Source: Neobacillus sp. OS1-2 (GTDB lineage Bacteria; Bacillota; Bacilli; Bacillales; Cytobacillaceae). From it: DNA of 64,000 bases. This document shows, piece after piece, positions 43,603-51,620 of this stretch; within the stretch, counting starts at the first letter, position 1; every line of letters begins with the position of its first letter. Below the pieces are notes generated by a model that saw only the letters and a program-made list of their open reading frames with translations, was not told the origin of the DNA and made no database searches. Location of the stretch: the NCBI RefSeq assembly GCF_030915505.1, contig NZ_CP133265.1:1736001-1800000 (forward strand). The letters run 5' to 3'. Position numbers and translations under genes: made by a program.

Positions 43603-44939
43603 AAAAATTAACGCTCCTATCTTTGATTTTTTCACTTCTTATACTGATAAAACCTGAAAAAATGATGGCAGCCGAAAACCTGCAAGCGATGATCGACTCC
43701 ATGAAAGAGGGAGCGGTAATAAAGCTTGAGAATAAAACGTACGAGGGCAATATCGTCATTACCAAACCACTGACGATTATTGGCTCAGATAAAACCGTGA
43801 TCAAAGGGGACGGCAGCGGAAACGTGATTTCTGTTAAAGCACCAAATGTGAAGTTAAACAAGTTGACCGTGACGTATAGCAGCATGAACCGGAACTCTTC
43901 TGAAGAATATGCCGCTATCAAGATTTATACCAACAACAATACAATCGAACACATCCGGATCCGCCATTCCTTTCACGGAATTTATTTAAGCCAGGCTCAC
44001 AAAAATATCATTCGCTATAACGATATTAAAGGGCTTGGAAAAGGAGAAATCGCCGCACAAGGCAATGGGATTCACGTTTTTTACGCCAACGATAATTTAT
44101 TGTCCCATAACACCGTTGAAGGCACACGGGACGGGATGTTCTTTGACTATGCCAATCGGAATAAAAGCTATGATAATAACATCACCAATACTAGATATGG
44201 CCTGCATTACATGTACTCCGACAAAAATATTTTCAAACGAAATGTCTTTACCATGAACACGGGCGGTGCCGCCGTCATGAACTCGAACCATCTGAAACTA
44301 GAGAACAACCAATTTATCATTAACTACGGAAATCAATCGTTTGGCTTACTGCTACTGCAGGCCAACGATAATTATATAGCGAACAACACCTTTTACATGA
44401 ACCAGCGCGGTCTCTACATCGACCAGGCTACAAGAAACACGATTAAAGATAACCGCATTGTCCAAAACCAGATCGGCGTAGAGCTGTGGGCGAGCTCCAA
44501 CGACCAAACATTTACATTAAATAAGATTTCTGAAAATACGATTCCGGCCGTTACCCTCGGCGGTAAGGGGGAACGTAACGCCTGGAGCCAGCATGGCATG
44601 GGCAATGACTGGGGCGCCTCGTTCCCGCTGACCGACTTAAATCAAAACGGCATCGGTGACTTCCCGGTTACCTATCATTCTTCCCTTCATCAGTTGATTG
44701 AAGATCAAGAATTAACAAGCCTTTTTTTAAAAAGCCCTGCCATCACGATCTATGAAAAAATAAATGCGACACTTACTAACGATGAAGTCATGTTTAATGA
44801 TCCACACCCGCTGGCAGCGGCCAAAAAGAGACACACTGGGATTCTACTCGTGGTCCTTGGGCTCATCGCAGGCTTGATTTTACTAAAAGGGAGACATCAA
44901 CTATGCATTACATTTGGAAGGAATGGAAGGAAAACATAA
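43599..44939 (+). CDS. nosD: NosD copper-site maturation protein
   Basis: About 446 residues. A signal peptide is followed by a right-handed parallel beta-helix of CASH repeats, seen as repeated segments such as YNDIKGLGKGE, NGIHVFYANDNLLSHN, GMFFDYANRNKSYDNNI, YGLHYMYSDKNIFKRN and GLYIDQATRNTIKDN. A C-terminal membrane helix (GILLVVLGLIAGLILL) anchors it. NosD works with NosF and NosY to build the CuZ centre. ATG 43599 (MKKLTLLSLIF) overlaps the nosB stop as ATGA; the frame extends to 43578. Its 3' end overlaps nosY. Confidence 0.94.
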   Translation: MKKLTLLSLIFSLLILIKPEKMMAAENLQAMIDSMKEGAVIKLENKTYEGNIVITKPLTIIGSDKTVIKGDGSGNVISVKAPNVKLNKLTVTYSSMNRNSSEEYAAIKIYTNNNTIEHIRIRHSFHGIYLSQAHKNIIRYNDIKGLGKGEIAAQGNGIHVFYANDNLLSHNTVEGTRDGMFFDYANRNKSYDNNITNTRYGLHYMYSDKNIFKRNVFTMNTGGAAVMNSNHLKLENNQFIINYGNQSFGLLLLQANDNYIANNTFYMNQRGLYIDQATRNTIKDNRIVQNQIGVELWASSNDQTFTLNKISENTIPAVTLGGKGERNAWSQHGMGNDWGASFPLTDLNQNGIGDFPVTYHSSLHQLIEDQELTSLFLKSPAITIYEKINATLTNDEVMFNDPHPLAAAKKRHTGILLVVLGLIAGLILLKGRHQLCITFGRNGRKT

Positions 44940-45700
44940 GAGGAAAAGGACTTTGGCTGTCGTTAAGCATCATTGTTCTGATTTCAATCAGCATTTTGTT
45001 TCGTTCCTCTGTCCTTTCATTTGATAAAGGCTTTTATGTGCTCTTAATCAATTTATTTGATACGATTATTTATTTTATCCCGATCCTGTGCCTGTTTATC
45101 GGCGCCTTCTCCATCTTTCAGGAAAAAGAACAAAAGACACTCATTATGCTGTTAACGAAAAAAGACAATTATGCCAGTTTTTTAGTGCGAAAAAGTGCTG
45201 GGCTCTATATCGTCGTTCTCGTTCCGCTGCTGATTTGGTTCTTCTTGTATCTATTATTGTTAAAATTCAATTTTGGGATAGATTTCAAAGGTTATATGAT
45301 CTTTGTAGCAGCGATTGTTTGTTTGAGCATGGTCTTCCTGCAAATGGGGGCCGCGATTGGCAGCTTTAGCCGCTCACGGATGCAGATTATTGGCTACACG
45401 ATTTTTGTCTGGTTTTACTTTTTCTTTTTACATGATTTTATTTTGCTATCCTTTTTACCGGACGTCACCCACGAAAATGTCAGGCTCTTTTCATCAGCCT
45501 ACTTTTTAAACCCGCTCCAAGCCGTACGAATGTTTTTAGAAACCGGCATGGGCGTGTATTCCTTCGGTCATATGTCTAGACTGCTAGAAAAGTTCATGTG
45601 GACGAAGCCTGTATTCTTTTTACTGGGAAATCTGTTGATCTGGCTTGCGGTTTCCTTTGGCACAGCGATTGTCTTCAACCGTAAGGAGGGATACGAATGA
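44903..45700 (+). CDS. nosY: NosY ABC transporter permease
   Basis: 265 residues with six membrane helices of the NosY/ABC-2 type: WLSLSIIVLISISILF, YFIPILCLFIGAFSIF, LYIVVLVPLLIWFFLYLLLL, GYMIFVAAIVCLSMVFL, YTIFVWFYFFFLHDFI and LLGNLLIWLAVSFGTAIVF. With NosF it forms the transporter that energises NosD-dependent CuZ assembly. The start overlaps the nosD end by 37 nt and GGGAG lies 9 nt upstream. nosF begins before its stop codon. Confidence 0.94.
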   Translation: MHYIWKEWKENIRGKGLWLSLSIIVLISISILFRSSVLSFDKGFYVLLINLFDTIIYFIPILCLFIGAFSIFQEKEQKTLIMLLTKKDNYASFLVRKSAGLYIVVLVPLLIWFFLYLLLLKFNFGIDFKGYMIFVAAIVCLSMVFLQMGAAIGSFSRSRMQIIGYTIFVWFYFFFLHDFILLSFLPDVTHENVRLFSSAYFLNPLQAVRMFLETGMGVYSFGHMSRLLEKFMWTKPVFFLLGNLLIWLAVSFGTAIVFNRKEGYE

Positions 45701-46374
45701 TTAAAGTGACGGGCTTAAACCAATCCTTTGGAAGAAAAACAGTCCTGGATGGGGTCACGGTTGAGATTGGGCGCCATGAAATTTGCGCACTTGTCGGCCG
45801 CAATGGTGCCGGTAAATCGACATTTATTAATAGTCTCTTAGGCTTATTGCCTGTGAAGCAAGGAGCAATTGCCATTAACGGCATAGAAGTTTCCAAGAAA
45901 AATAATGAATGGAAAAAGGCGATTGCCTATTTGCCCGAAAAATTTATGCTTTATCCGATGCTCACCGGCTTAGAGAATATGACCTTTTTTGCGGAGGCTG
46001 TTTCTGGTGCATCAGATTTACCGCGGATTGAACAGGTATTGCGATCAGTCAGCCTTTGGGATGACCGCGGTGTGCAGGTAAAGTCGTATTCAAAGGGGAT
46101 GCTGCAGCGTTTGGGGCTTGCCATTACTCTATATCAGGATTCCAGTATTTTGATTTTGGATGAACCGACAAGCGGGATTGACCCGCTGGGAAGGAAGGAA
46201 ATCCTTGAGGTATTACGGTCGCTCCATGATAAAACGATCCTGCTTTCCTCGCACCACCTCGATGAAATTCGGCAGATTTGCACACACGTCGTCTTTTTAG
46301 ATGAGGGGAAAATGGAAAAATTCACAGTGAAAGACTTTTTAGAAACACATCATTTAGGGGGAATTGAGTCATGA
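45697..46374 (+). CDS. nosF: NosF ABC transporter ATPase
   Basis: A 225-residue ABC ATPase with Walker A GRNGAGKST (about residues 35-43), signature YSKGMLQRLGLA (near 130), Walker B ILILDEPTSGIDP and the switch His in LSSHHLDEI. It partners NosY and NosD in copper-site maturation of NosZ. The start overlaps nosY by 4 nt and its stop overlaps the next gene by 4 nt, so nosDYF and the lipoprotein gene are translationally coupled. Confidence 0.95.
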   Translation: MIKVTGLNQSFGRKTVLDGVTVEIGRHEICALVGRNGAGKSTFINSLLGLLPVKQGAIAINGIEVSKKNNEWKKAIAYLPEKFMLYPMLTGLENMTFFAEAVSGASDLPRIEQVLRSVSLWDDRGVQVKSYSKGMLQRLGLAITLYQDSSILILDEPTSGIDPLGRKEILEVLRSLHDKTILLSSHHLDEIRQICTHVVFLDEGKMEKFTVKDFLETHHLGGIES

Positions 46375-47276
46375 AGAAACGACTGATGTTCGCCTTGCTG
46401 CTGGTAATCGCAATGCTTGCCGGCTGTGGGTCCGGGCCTGACTATACAGTGAAAGTGACGAAGGAACTTTTTTACCAAAAGGATGCGGCAGTGCCGTTTG
46501 AAATAAAAGTAACCGAGGGGAAAAAGGCTGTAAAAGGGCTTGAGGTTTCCGCAGCATTCTCCATGGCCAATATGGACCACGGGACAACCGAAGTGAAATT
46601 AGCCGATGAAAAGAAGGACGGAACTTACTCCGGTGAGGTGGCGCTGCCGATGAGCGGTAAATATGAGGTAGCCTTTACATTGGAGAAGGACGGGAAGAAA
46701 TCCGAGGAAGTCATTGACATCAACGTCGTGAAGGCCAAGGGTGTCGCAAAATTAAACGGTGAATGGATTACGAATGAGGATGTTTCTTTTTATAAGTTGA
46801 TTAATCAGCTGCAGTTTGCAATTTCTCGGGAAACAGCTCAGAAAAAATACAGCGGTGCGCAATTAGAGGAAGAACTAGCCTATTTAGAGTCCCAGGAAAA
46901 GCTCATCGATGATAAAAATCAATTAGTCACGCAGATTATCCGCCTGCGCTCGATGGCGATGCTGGCAGAGGAGAAGGGTCACAAAGCGGATGCCGGAGAA
47001 GTGGATGCAGCCTTGGGGAAAGTACGCGACCAATATAATGGGTATGCATCCGCTGGAAAGTTGATTCGAGACTATGGCGAAGAGAAGTTCTGGTCAACGG
47101 AAAAACAGCAATACGAGATGATTGTTCTCGCACAAAAGGTGCAACAGGATTTAGTTGCTCAAGTAAAAAAGGAAAATCCAACAATGGCTGAACAGGAAGT
47201 CTACTTCCAGGCGCAAAAAAAATACGAGGAACTCCTCGTCTCCCAAGTAAACTCCTTAAAGATAGAAATTCTTTAG
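46371..47276 (+). CDS. Lipoprotein with YtkA-like and SurA-like domains, last gene of nos operon
   Basis: 301 residues. The signal peptide ends with lipobox MLAGC (Cys about 19). Residues about 25-120 look like a YtkA-like beta-sandwich, with AFSMANMDHGTTEVKLADE, DGTYSGEVALPMSGKYEVAF as its two hallmark strands. Residues about 125-301 are helical and resemble the N-terminal domain of SurA/PrsA-type chaperones (KLNGEWITNEDVSFYKLINQ, AMLAEEKGHKADAGEV). The Met/His-rich MANMDHG could bind copper. No nosL is present; this protein may replace it as copper chaperone or fold NosZ on the outer face (inference). ATGA overlap with nosF. Confidence 0.8.
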   Translation: MKKRLMFALLLVIAMLAGCGSGPDYTVKVTKELFYQKDAAVPFEIKVTEGKKAVKGLEVSAAFSMANMDHGTTEVKLADEKKDGTYSGEVALPMSGKYEVAFTLEKDGKKSEEVIDINVVKAKGVAKLNGEWITNEDVSFYKLINQLQFAISRETAQKKYSGAQLEEELAYLESQEKLIDDKNQLVTQIIRLRSMAMLAEEKGHKADAGEVDAALGKVRDQYNGYASAGKLIRDYGEEKFWSTEKQQYEMIVLAQKVQQDLVAQVKKENPTMAEQEVYFQAQKKYEELLVSQVNSLKIEIL

Positions 47277-47312
47277 GGAGTTTCTTGGCTTTCCAGGTAC
47301 ATCCGCGTTCGT

Positions 47313-47572
47313 GACGGACTATTCCCTTGCCTTTTCTCCCCGATTAGTCCTTCATCGACCTTATGACGGACTAATCCTTTGCCTTTTCTCCTCGATTTGT
47401 CCTTCACCGACCTTATGATGGACTAATCCCTTGCCTTTTCTCCTCGATTAGTCCTTCACCGACCTTATGAAGGACTAATCCTTTGCCTTTTCTCCTCGAT
47501 TAGTCCTTCATCGACCTTATGACGGACTAATCCCTTGCCTTTTCTCCTCGATTAGTCCTTCATCGACCTTAA
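47313..47572. repeat. 52-bp tandem array, unit GGACTAATC...GATTAGTCC
   Basis: Units begin (GACGGACTA-like) at 47313, 47365, 47417, 47469 and 47521, every 52 bp. Each carries inverted 9-bp arms GGACTAATC and GATTAGTCC separated by 17 bp, with another 17 bp to the next unit, so alternately inverted arms fall about every 26 bp. Only a few substitutions separate the copies. It fills the 304-nt gap between two convergent genes; no terminator of the usual form was seen there. Confidence 0.93.
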
Positions 47573-47580
47573 ACAAAATC

Positions 47581-48435
47581 CTATAACACTTCTAAAATGG
47601 CCTTCGCCACGCCGTGTTCGTTATTCGTATCCGTAATCACATCGCATAATGCTTGAATTTCATAGTTAGCATTCCCCATCGCTACTGATCTGCCGGCACG
47701 TTCAAACATCGACACATCATTATAGTTATCGCCAATCGCCATGGTCTCTGAAATATCAATTCCGCTAACCTTCGCGAAAGTCTCAAGTGCAATCCCTTTC
47801 TGGGCCTGTTTGTTGGTAACCTCCAGATTTTCATCACCTGATGCAGAAACAGCAATTTCCGGAAATTCAGCCAGTGCATTTCCCGCGGCCGCTAGTTTAC
47901 GCCCATCAAATGAAAATACCAACATCTTATAGATTTGCACGGATTCGTCGGCGAAAAGAGATTCATAATCCTCCACAACCATGACCAAACCATCGCGCAA
48001 TCTTGCCCCGGCTGCATACATGATCTCGTCGCGGTCAGCCTCTGGATTGGCGCTAAGGATAATATCGGCAAGCGTCGATACGGCTTTATCCGCATCGATC
48101 GTGCAGGCAGCCTTGTCCGTGTATACCTCAAAATACATATCAAGTTCGGTAAGCTTTGCTGCCACCTCACGTGCCAATTGTTTCGGAATCGGGGTGGCTG
48201 AAAGAATCTCTCCTTCTATCGAACGAACCTCTGCGCCATTCGTACAAATCATCGGGCATTTTAGGCCGGCCTCCCCTAAGACATATGTGGCCTCCTGATA
48301 CGACCTGCCCGTCGCAACGACAAATTCAACCCCTTGGGCCTGCGCCTTTAAAATGGCCTGCCTATTTTCCTCACTAATTTGTTGAACCGAATTTAATAGG
48401 GTTCCATCCATATCTGATGCTATCATTTTAATCAT
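47581..48435 (-). CDS. Cof-type HAD-IIB phosphatase
   Basis: 284 residues. HAD motif I is IASDMDGTLLNS at the N-terminus, motif II VVATGRSYQEA, the lysine in NKQAQKGIALETF and motif IV AIGDNYNDVSMFERAG. The cap insertion between motifs II and III is of the C2B (Cof) type. These enzymes dephosphorylate sugar phosphates, flavin precursors or pyridoxal phosphate; the substrate cannot be told. ATG 48435 is preferred for AAAGGTGG upstream; the frame extends to 48471. Confidence 0.9.
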   Translation of the reverse strand: MIKMIASDMDGTLLNSVQQISEENRQAILKAQAQGVEFVVATGRSYQEATYVLGEAGLKCPMICTNGAEVRSIEGEILSATPIPKQLAREVAAKLTELDMYFEVYTDKAACTIDADKAVSTLADIILSANPEADRDEIMYAAGARLRDGLVMVVEDYESLFADESVQIYKMLVFSFDGRKLAAAGNALAEFPEIAVSASGDENLEVTNKQAQKGIALETFAKVSGIDISETMAIGDNYNDVSMFERAGRSVAMGNANYEIQALCDVITDTNNEHGVAKAILEVL

Positions 48436-48550
48436 GCTGATCCACCTTTTATGTAATTTGATCACTGTCAAACAGAAGCGCCTGGGCGCCCCCGCCTTTC
48501 ATGTTAGTGCCATTCTAACACGGAACTGGTTAACAGTATCAGTTTGACGC

Positions 48551-49225
48551 TTAGGCCAAGTACTTACTGCCTTCACGAATGCTTAATGGTGCTAATGACT
48601 GCCCCGCAATAAACCTCTGCACGGAAAGAGGATTTGTCTTTGAGTATTCCCTTAATGCCCAGCCAATTGCTTTTTGGATAAAAAATTCCTTACTATCAGC
48701 ATTTTGCCGTATGTATTGATAGAGCTTCTTTTCATTTGTCTTTTGTTTATACTTTAATTGAAAAAGAATCGCTGCCCGCCTGAGCCACATATTGTCGTGA
48801 ACGGCCCAGCCATCAATCGTTTCTTCCACCACCTCTGGGAACATTTCGGCAATTTTTCCAACAGGCTTTGGGGCAAGCGCGTCAACCGTATCCCACCACG
48901 ATTTCGTCGTAATAAGCTGCTCCATAAAAGGCAAATCGTCCTTCTGAAGCTTATTCATTATTTTTTCCAAATAAGTCAAGGCTGTATATTGATATTCTCT
49001 TTCCTTTTCACGCCAAAGATCTTCTACTAATTCCTTATTAAATGGCTCCCGTAGAACCCCGGTTTCCTTAAAAAATTGCTTTTCTAATTCCTTACGTAAA
49101 GGCGATTTGATTCCTAAAAATAAAAAATGTCCTTTCATATAATTCATCATCGGTTCGGCCAATAATTCATTACGGTTTTCCGTAAACAGTCTTGTTACTA
49201 TCGCCATATTTGATGTCACCATCAT
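48551..49225 (-). CDS. AlkD-like DNA alkylation repair protein
   Basis: 224 residues of helical HEAT-like repeats typical of the DNA alkylation repair family: YMKGHFLFLGIKSPLRKELE, LVEDLWREKEREYQYTAL, SWWDTVDALAPKPVGK, DGWAVHDNMWLRRAAILFQL and FFIQKAIGWALREYSKTNP. AlkD removes N3- and N7-alkylated bases without base flipping. The WWDTVD and WLRRAA segments contain the expected catalytic Trp, Asp and Arg region. ATG 49225 follows AAAGGATGA. Monocistronic. Confidence 0.88.
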   Translation of the reverse strand: MMVTSNMAIVTRLFTENRNELLAEPMMNYMKGHFLFLGIKSPLRKELEKQFFKETGVLREPFNKELVEDLWREKEREYQYTALTYLEKIMNKLQKDDLPFMEQLITTKSWWDTVDALAPKPVGKIAEMFPEVVEETIDGWAVHDNMWLRRAAILFQLKYKQKTNEKKLYQYIRQNADSKEFFIQKAIGWALREYSKTNPLSVQRFIAGQSLAPLSIREGSKYLA

Positions 49226-49348
49226 TCATCCTTTCAAATTGGTTCTTTATTTATTCGTTCCACTATCCTCCATTTTCTCCTTTATTTATGCCGCATAAAC
49301 GAGTCCCTCGACGCCACACTAACAATAGCTTAAAAAGGAGGGATAGAC

Positions 49349-49492
49349 ATGACGAAAAAATTGAATAAAGGAAGCCGCAATCAAAATTCCCCGCAAGCTG
49401 GACATGCTGAGGCAGAATTTGCAACGGAGTTTGTCAGTGGCGATAACAGCAAGGGAAAAAAAGCCAATCATACACAGAAAAGGAAGAAATAG
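49349..49492 (+). CDS. Small SASP-like protein
   Basis: A 47-residue basic protein, starting MTKKLNKGSRNQNSPQAGHA and ending with THTQKRKK-type basic residues (NHTQKRKK). The central EAEFATEFVSGDN recalls the GTEFASE block repeated in gamma-type small acid-soluble spore proteins, but only once. AAGGAGGG lies 7 nt before ATG 49349. No close family can be named. A GGGTCTGACCC/GGGGTCAGGCCC inverted repeat follows at about 49502-49565. Confidence 0.7.
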   Translation: MTKKLNKGSRNQNSPQAGHAEAEFATEFVSGDNSKGKKANHTQKRKK

Positions 49493-49501
49493 ATTAGCGA
49501 A

Positions 49502-49565
49502 AAGGGTCTGACCCCTCTATGGTAATTTACTGTACATACCATTTTATCTGAGGGGTCAGGCCCTG
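49502..49565. repeat. Inverted repeat AGGGTCTGACCCCT/AGGGGTCAGGCCCT
   Basis: AAGGGTCTGACCCCT and GAGGGGTCAGGCCCTG are inverted around a loop that itself contains TGGTA...TACCA. A half-copy, GGGTCAGACCC, lies at 37981 before yojF. It may act as a terminator for the flanking convergent genes, although no clear T run follows. Confidence 0.6.
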
Positions 49566-49583
49566 TAAAAGGCACCCATTTTA

Positions 49584-50684
49584 TTAGCTCTTCGTACTCG
49601 CCCATTCTTTTATTTCCTCGGCTATCCGCCCTTGAATTTTTTCCACTACAGTAAAGTCCATTGCAGCCACATAAATCTCTTCCAACTCATCATGCAGATC
49701 CTTTGCCTTTGCAAGATAGCTAGTCGCCTCTGTCATTTTGCTTTTATATTTTGCGGCAATTTTACTAATGATCTCAGCAAACAGATCATCTGTGCCGGGC
49801 TCAATCAAAATCTCATACATATCAATGATCTCATCGCCATCACGGCTCGGGAAATACTCATGCGGTGCTGTACTGTCAAAAATAGCAATCCCGAGCTCCC
49901 GTAAGATCAACATATCAAGGCTATGCGGGTCAAAGCCGCAATGATAGATTTCAATATCGACGCCGCGCTCTTCAGCAGCAGCAGCCAGTTTTTTCAACAT
50001 GGTCGATTTCCCAGACCCTGGACGCCCTTTTACGAAATAGCGTTTCGGAATCTCCTCGGTCAAATTCGGAACGAAGTCAACGGCTCCCATCGGCGTCGCC
50101 GCTCCTAAGAAGCGATGCCGCACATCTGAAGTCTTATGCAATTTCATTTTTCCAAAAAAGGTTTCAATTAACTTGTTCGTCAATTGGTCCGCCTTTTTAA
50201 AGTCCATGCTATTAATATAAATTTTTTCCCAATCATCATGGATTTCTAGCGCTTCCTTAAACGTGGCATACGCCTTTTGAAATGAGGCGCCAATCTGTTC
50301 AGTCAGCTTCTGAATTACCTTTTTCTGAACACTCAGGGCACGGGCATTCCAGGCCTCCCCAAGGTTTATATATTCCTCAACCGCTCCGGGTGCCTTCGGT
50401 TCAATCACATGCGGTGCCGTCCCATCAACAATACCCACCTTCAAGCTTGGGATTAGAACACCATCTATTGAATTATTATCTGAGGCACAATGAAGAAACT
50501 CAACATCGTATCCTTGTTCAATCCACTCATGGCCAATTTTCTTCATCAGTGATGATTTGCCTGTTCCAGGGCCGCCCTTTAGAATAAATAACCGGTCTAA
50601 CCCTTGAAGATTGGAGTCATAAAGACTATGGAAGCCCCTAGCTGTATTCCCGCCGGCAAAATAATTTTTCACTTTCCCTGCCAC
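49584..50684 (-). CDS. Double P-loop ATPase of unknown function
   Basis: 366 residues built as two similar halves, each with a Walker A: FILKGGPGTGKSSLMKKIG (about residues 33-50) and YFVKGRPGSGKSTMLKKLA (about 215-232). Each is followed by a similar block: VEFLHCASDNNSIDGVLIP...VDGTAPHVIEP and IEIYHCGFDPHSLDML...FDSTAPHEYFP. An internal duplication is therefore evident. It belongs to a conserved Bacillus ATPase family (I recall it as PRK06851) with no known role. Monocistronic; an inverted dispersed repeat lies upstream. Confidence 0.85.
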   Translation of the reverse strand: MAGKVKNYFAGGNTARGFHSLYDSNLQGLDRLFILKGGPGTGKSSLMKKIGHEWIEQGYDVEFLHCASDNNSIDGVLIPSLKVGIVDGTAPHVIEPKAPGAVEEYINLGEAWNARALSVQKKVIQKLTEQIGASFQKAYATFKEALEIHDDWEKIYINSMDFKKADQLTNKLIETFFGKMKLHKTSDVRHRFLGAATPMGAVDFVPNLTEEIPKRYFVKGRPGSGKSTMLKKLAAAAEERGVDIEIYHCGFDPHSLDMLILRELGIAIFDSTAPHEYFPSRDGDEIIDMYEILIEPGTDDLFAEIISKIAAKYKSKMTEATSYLAKAKDLHDELEEIYVAAMDFTVVEKIQGRIAEEIKEWASTKS

Positions 50685-50726
50685 TTATCAACACTCCCTT
50701 TAAGCTTTTTGCATATTACTTTGATT

Positions 50727-50851
50727 ACTGTCTAGCTCCAGCACCTAGGGGCTCGGGGTCATAAGCCTATCCGTCAAGAAGGTTAAAAAACAACCTTCTC
50801 GCCGGCTAGTCTTATGCCTGTCACCCCTTAGCAAGGCGCTTCCGCTTTTCT
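50727..50851 (-). repeat. Dispersed long repeat, copy 6
   Basis: Minus strand: AAAAGCGGAAGCGCCTTGC at one end and GGTGCTGGAGCTAGACAG at the other, with the hairpin GAGAAGGTTG/AACCTTCTTGACGG and TTATGACCCCGAGCCCCTAG inside. It is a close inverted partner of the copy at 42807-42946. Confidence 0.87.
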
Positions 50852-50901
50852 AACTTATAGTATGCTTTTGCTGTTTATGGGTGAGTGCCTATTGAAATTT
50901 C

Positions 50902-51378
50902 TTACTTCACCAAATCGATCAGTTCCGCTTTGGTTAGTTCCTTTAAATTCTCAGGGGTGAGCACGATTTGTACACCAATTTTACCGGCACTGACAATGAT
51001 CGAATCAATTTGCCGACAGCTTTCATCGAGGAAGGTCTTATATTCCTTTTTCATGCCAATCGGCGAGCAACCACCGCGTATGTATCCCGTCCATTTTTGA
51101 ATATCCTTCACCGGAATCATTTCCACATTCTTTTCAGCCGCTGCCTTAGCTGCCTTTTTCAAATCCAATTCTTTAGCCACAGGAATAACGAAGACATAAA
51201 TCGCCTTACTGTGTCCCTGCGCAACAAGCGTTTTATAAACCACTTTCGGATCCCGGCCAATTTTCTCCGCAACGGAAACTCCATCAATTTTCCCATCTTT
51301 ATTATCGTATGTAAGCATGTCATAGCTGACTTTTTTTGCATCAAGAATGCGCATTGCATTTGTTTTCGCCTGTGCCAC
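50902..51378 (-). CDS. YbaK/EbsC-type Cys-tRNA(Pro) deacylase
   Basis: 158 residues from GTG 51378 (GGAGG 10 nt upstream); the frame continues to 51462. The YbaK fold is seen in KTNAMRILDAKKVSYDML, GVSVAEKIGRDPKVVYKTLV, IYVFVIPVAKELDLKKAAKA, VKDIQKWTGYIRGGCSPIGM and SIIVSAGKIGVQIVLTPENL. The family hydrolyses Cys-tRNA(Pro), correcting ProRS misacylation; the lysine in VAKELDLKK and the GGCSPIGM loop are family hallmarks. Monocistronic. Confidence 0.92.
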   Translation of the reverse strand: MAQAKTNAMRILDAKKVSYDMLTYDNKDGKIDGVSVAEKIGRDPKVVYKTLVAQGHSKAIYVFVIPVAKELDLKKAAKAAAEKNVEMIPVKDIQKWTGYIRGGCSPIGMKKEYKTFLDESCRQIDSIIVSAGKIGVQIVLTPENLKELTKAELIDLVK

Positions 51379-51620
51379 TTTTCCAAACCCTCCATCTTCA
51401 ACATGATCCTTCGATAGTACTATCATAGCAGATGATCCAAGGTCATACACAAAATCACCCAAAATTTGTCACCCGTTTGTCACTCTCTTAGTCCATGATT
51501 ATAGTAAACTAAAATTATCTTAAACTACTTACAAACATAAAGGCTGTACTTTTATCAAACTATCCTACAATGTGAAAAGAATCACAAAGTCCATAATCCA
51601 ATTTCCTGAGGTGATTGTTA

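Noticed and set aside
47313-47572. CRISPR array or repeat-protein gene
   Set aside because: The 52-bp units are nearly identical along their whole length, so there are no spacers. No long open frame crosses the array and 52 is not a multiple of 3.
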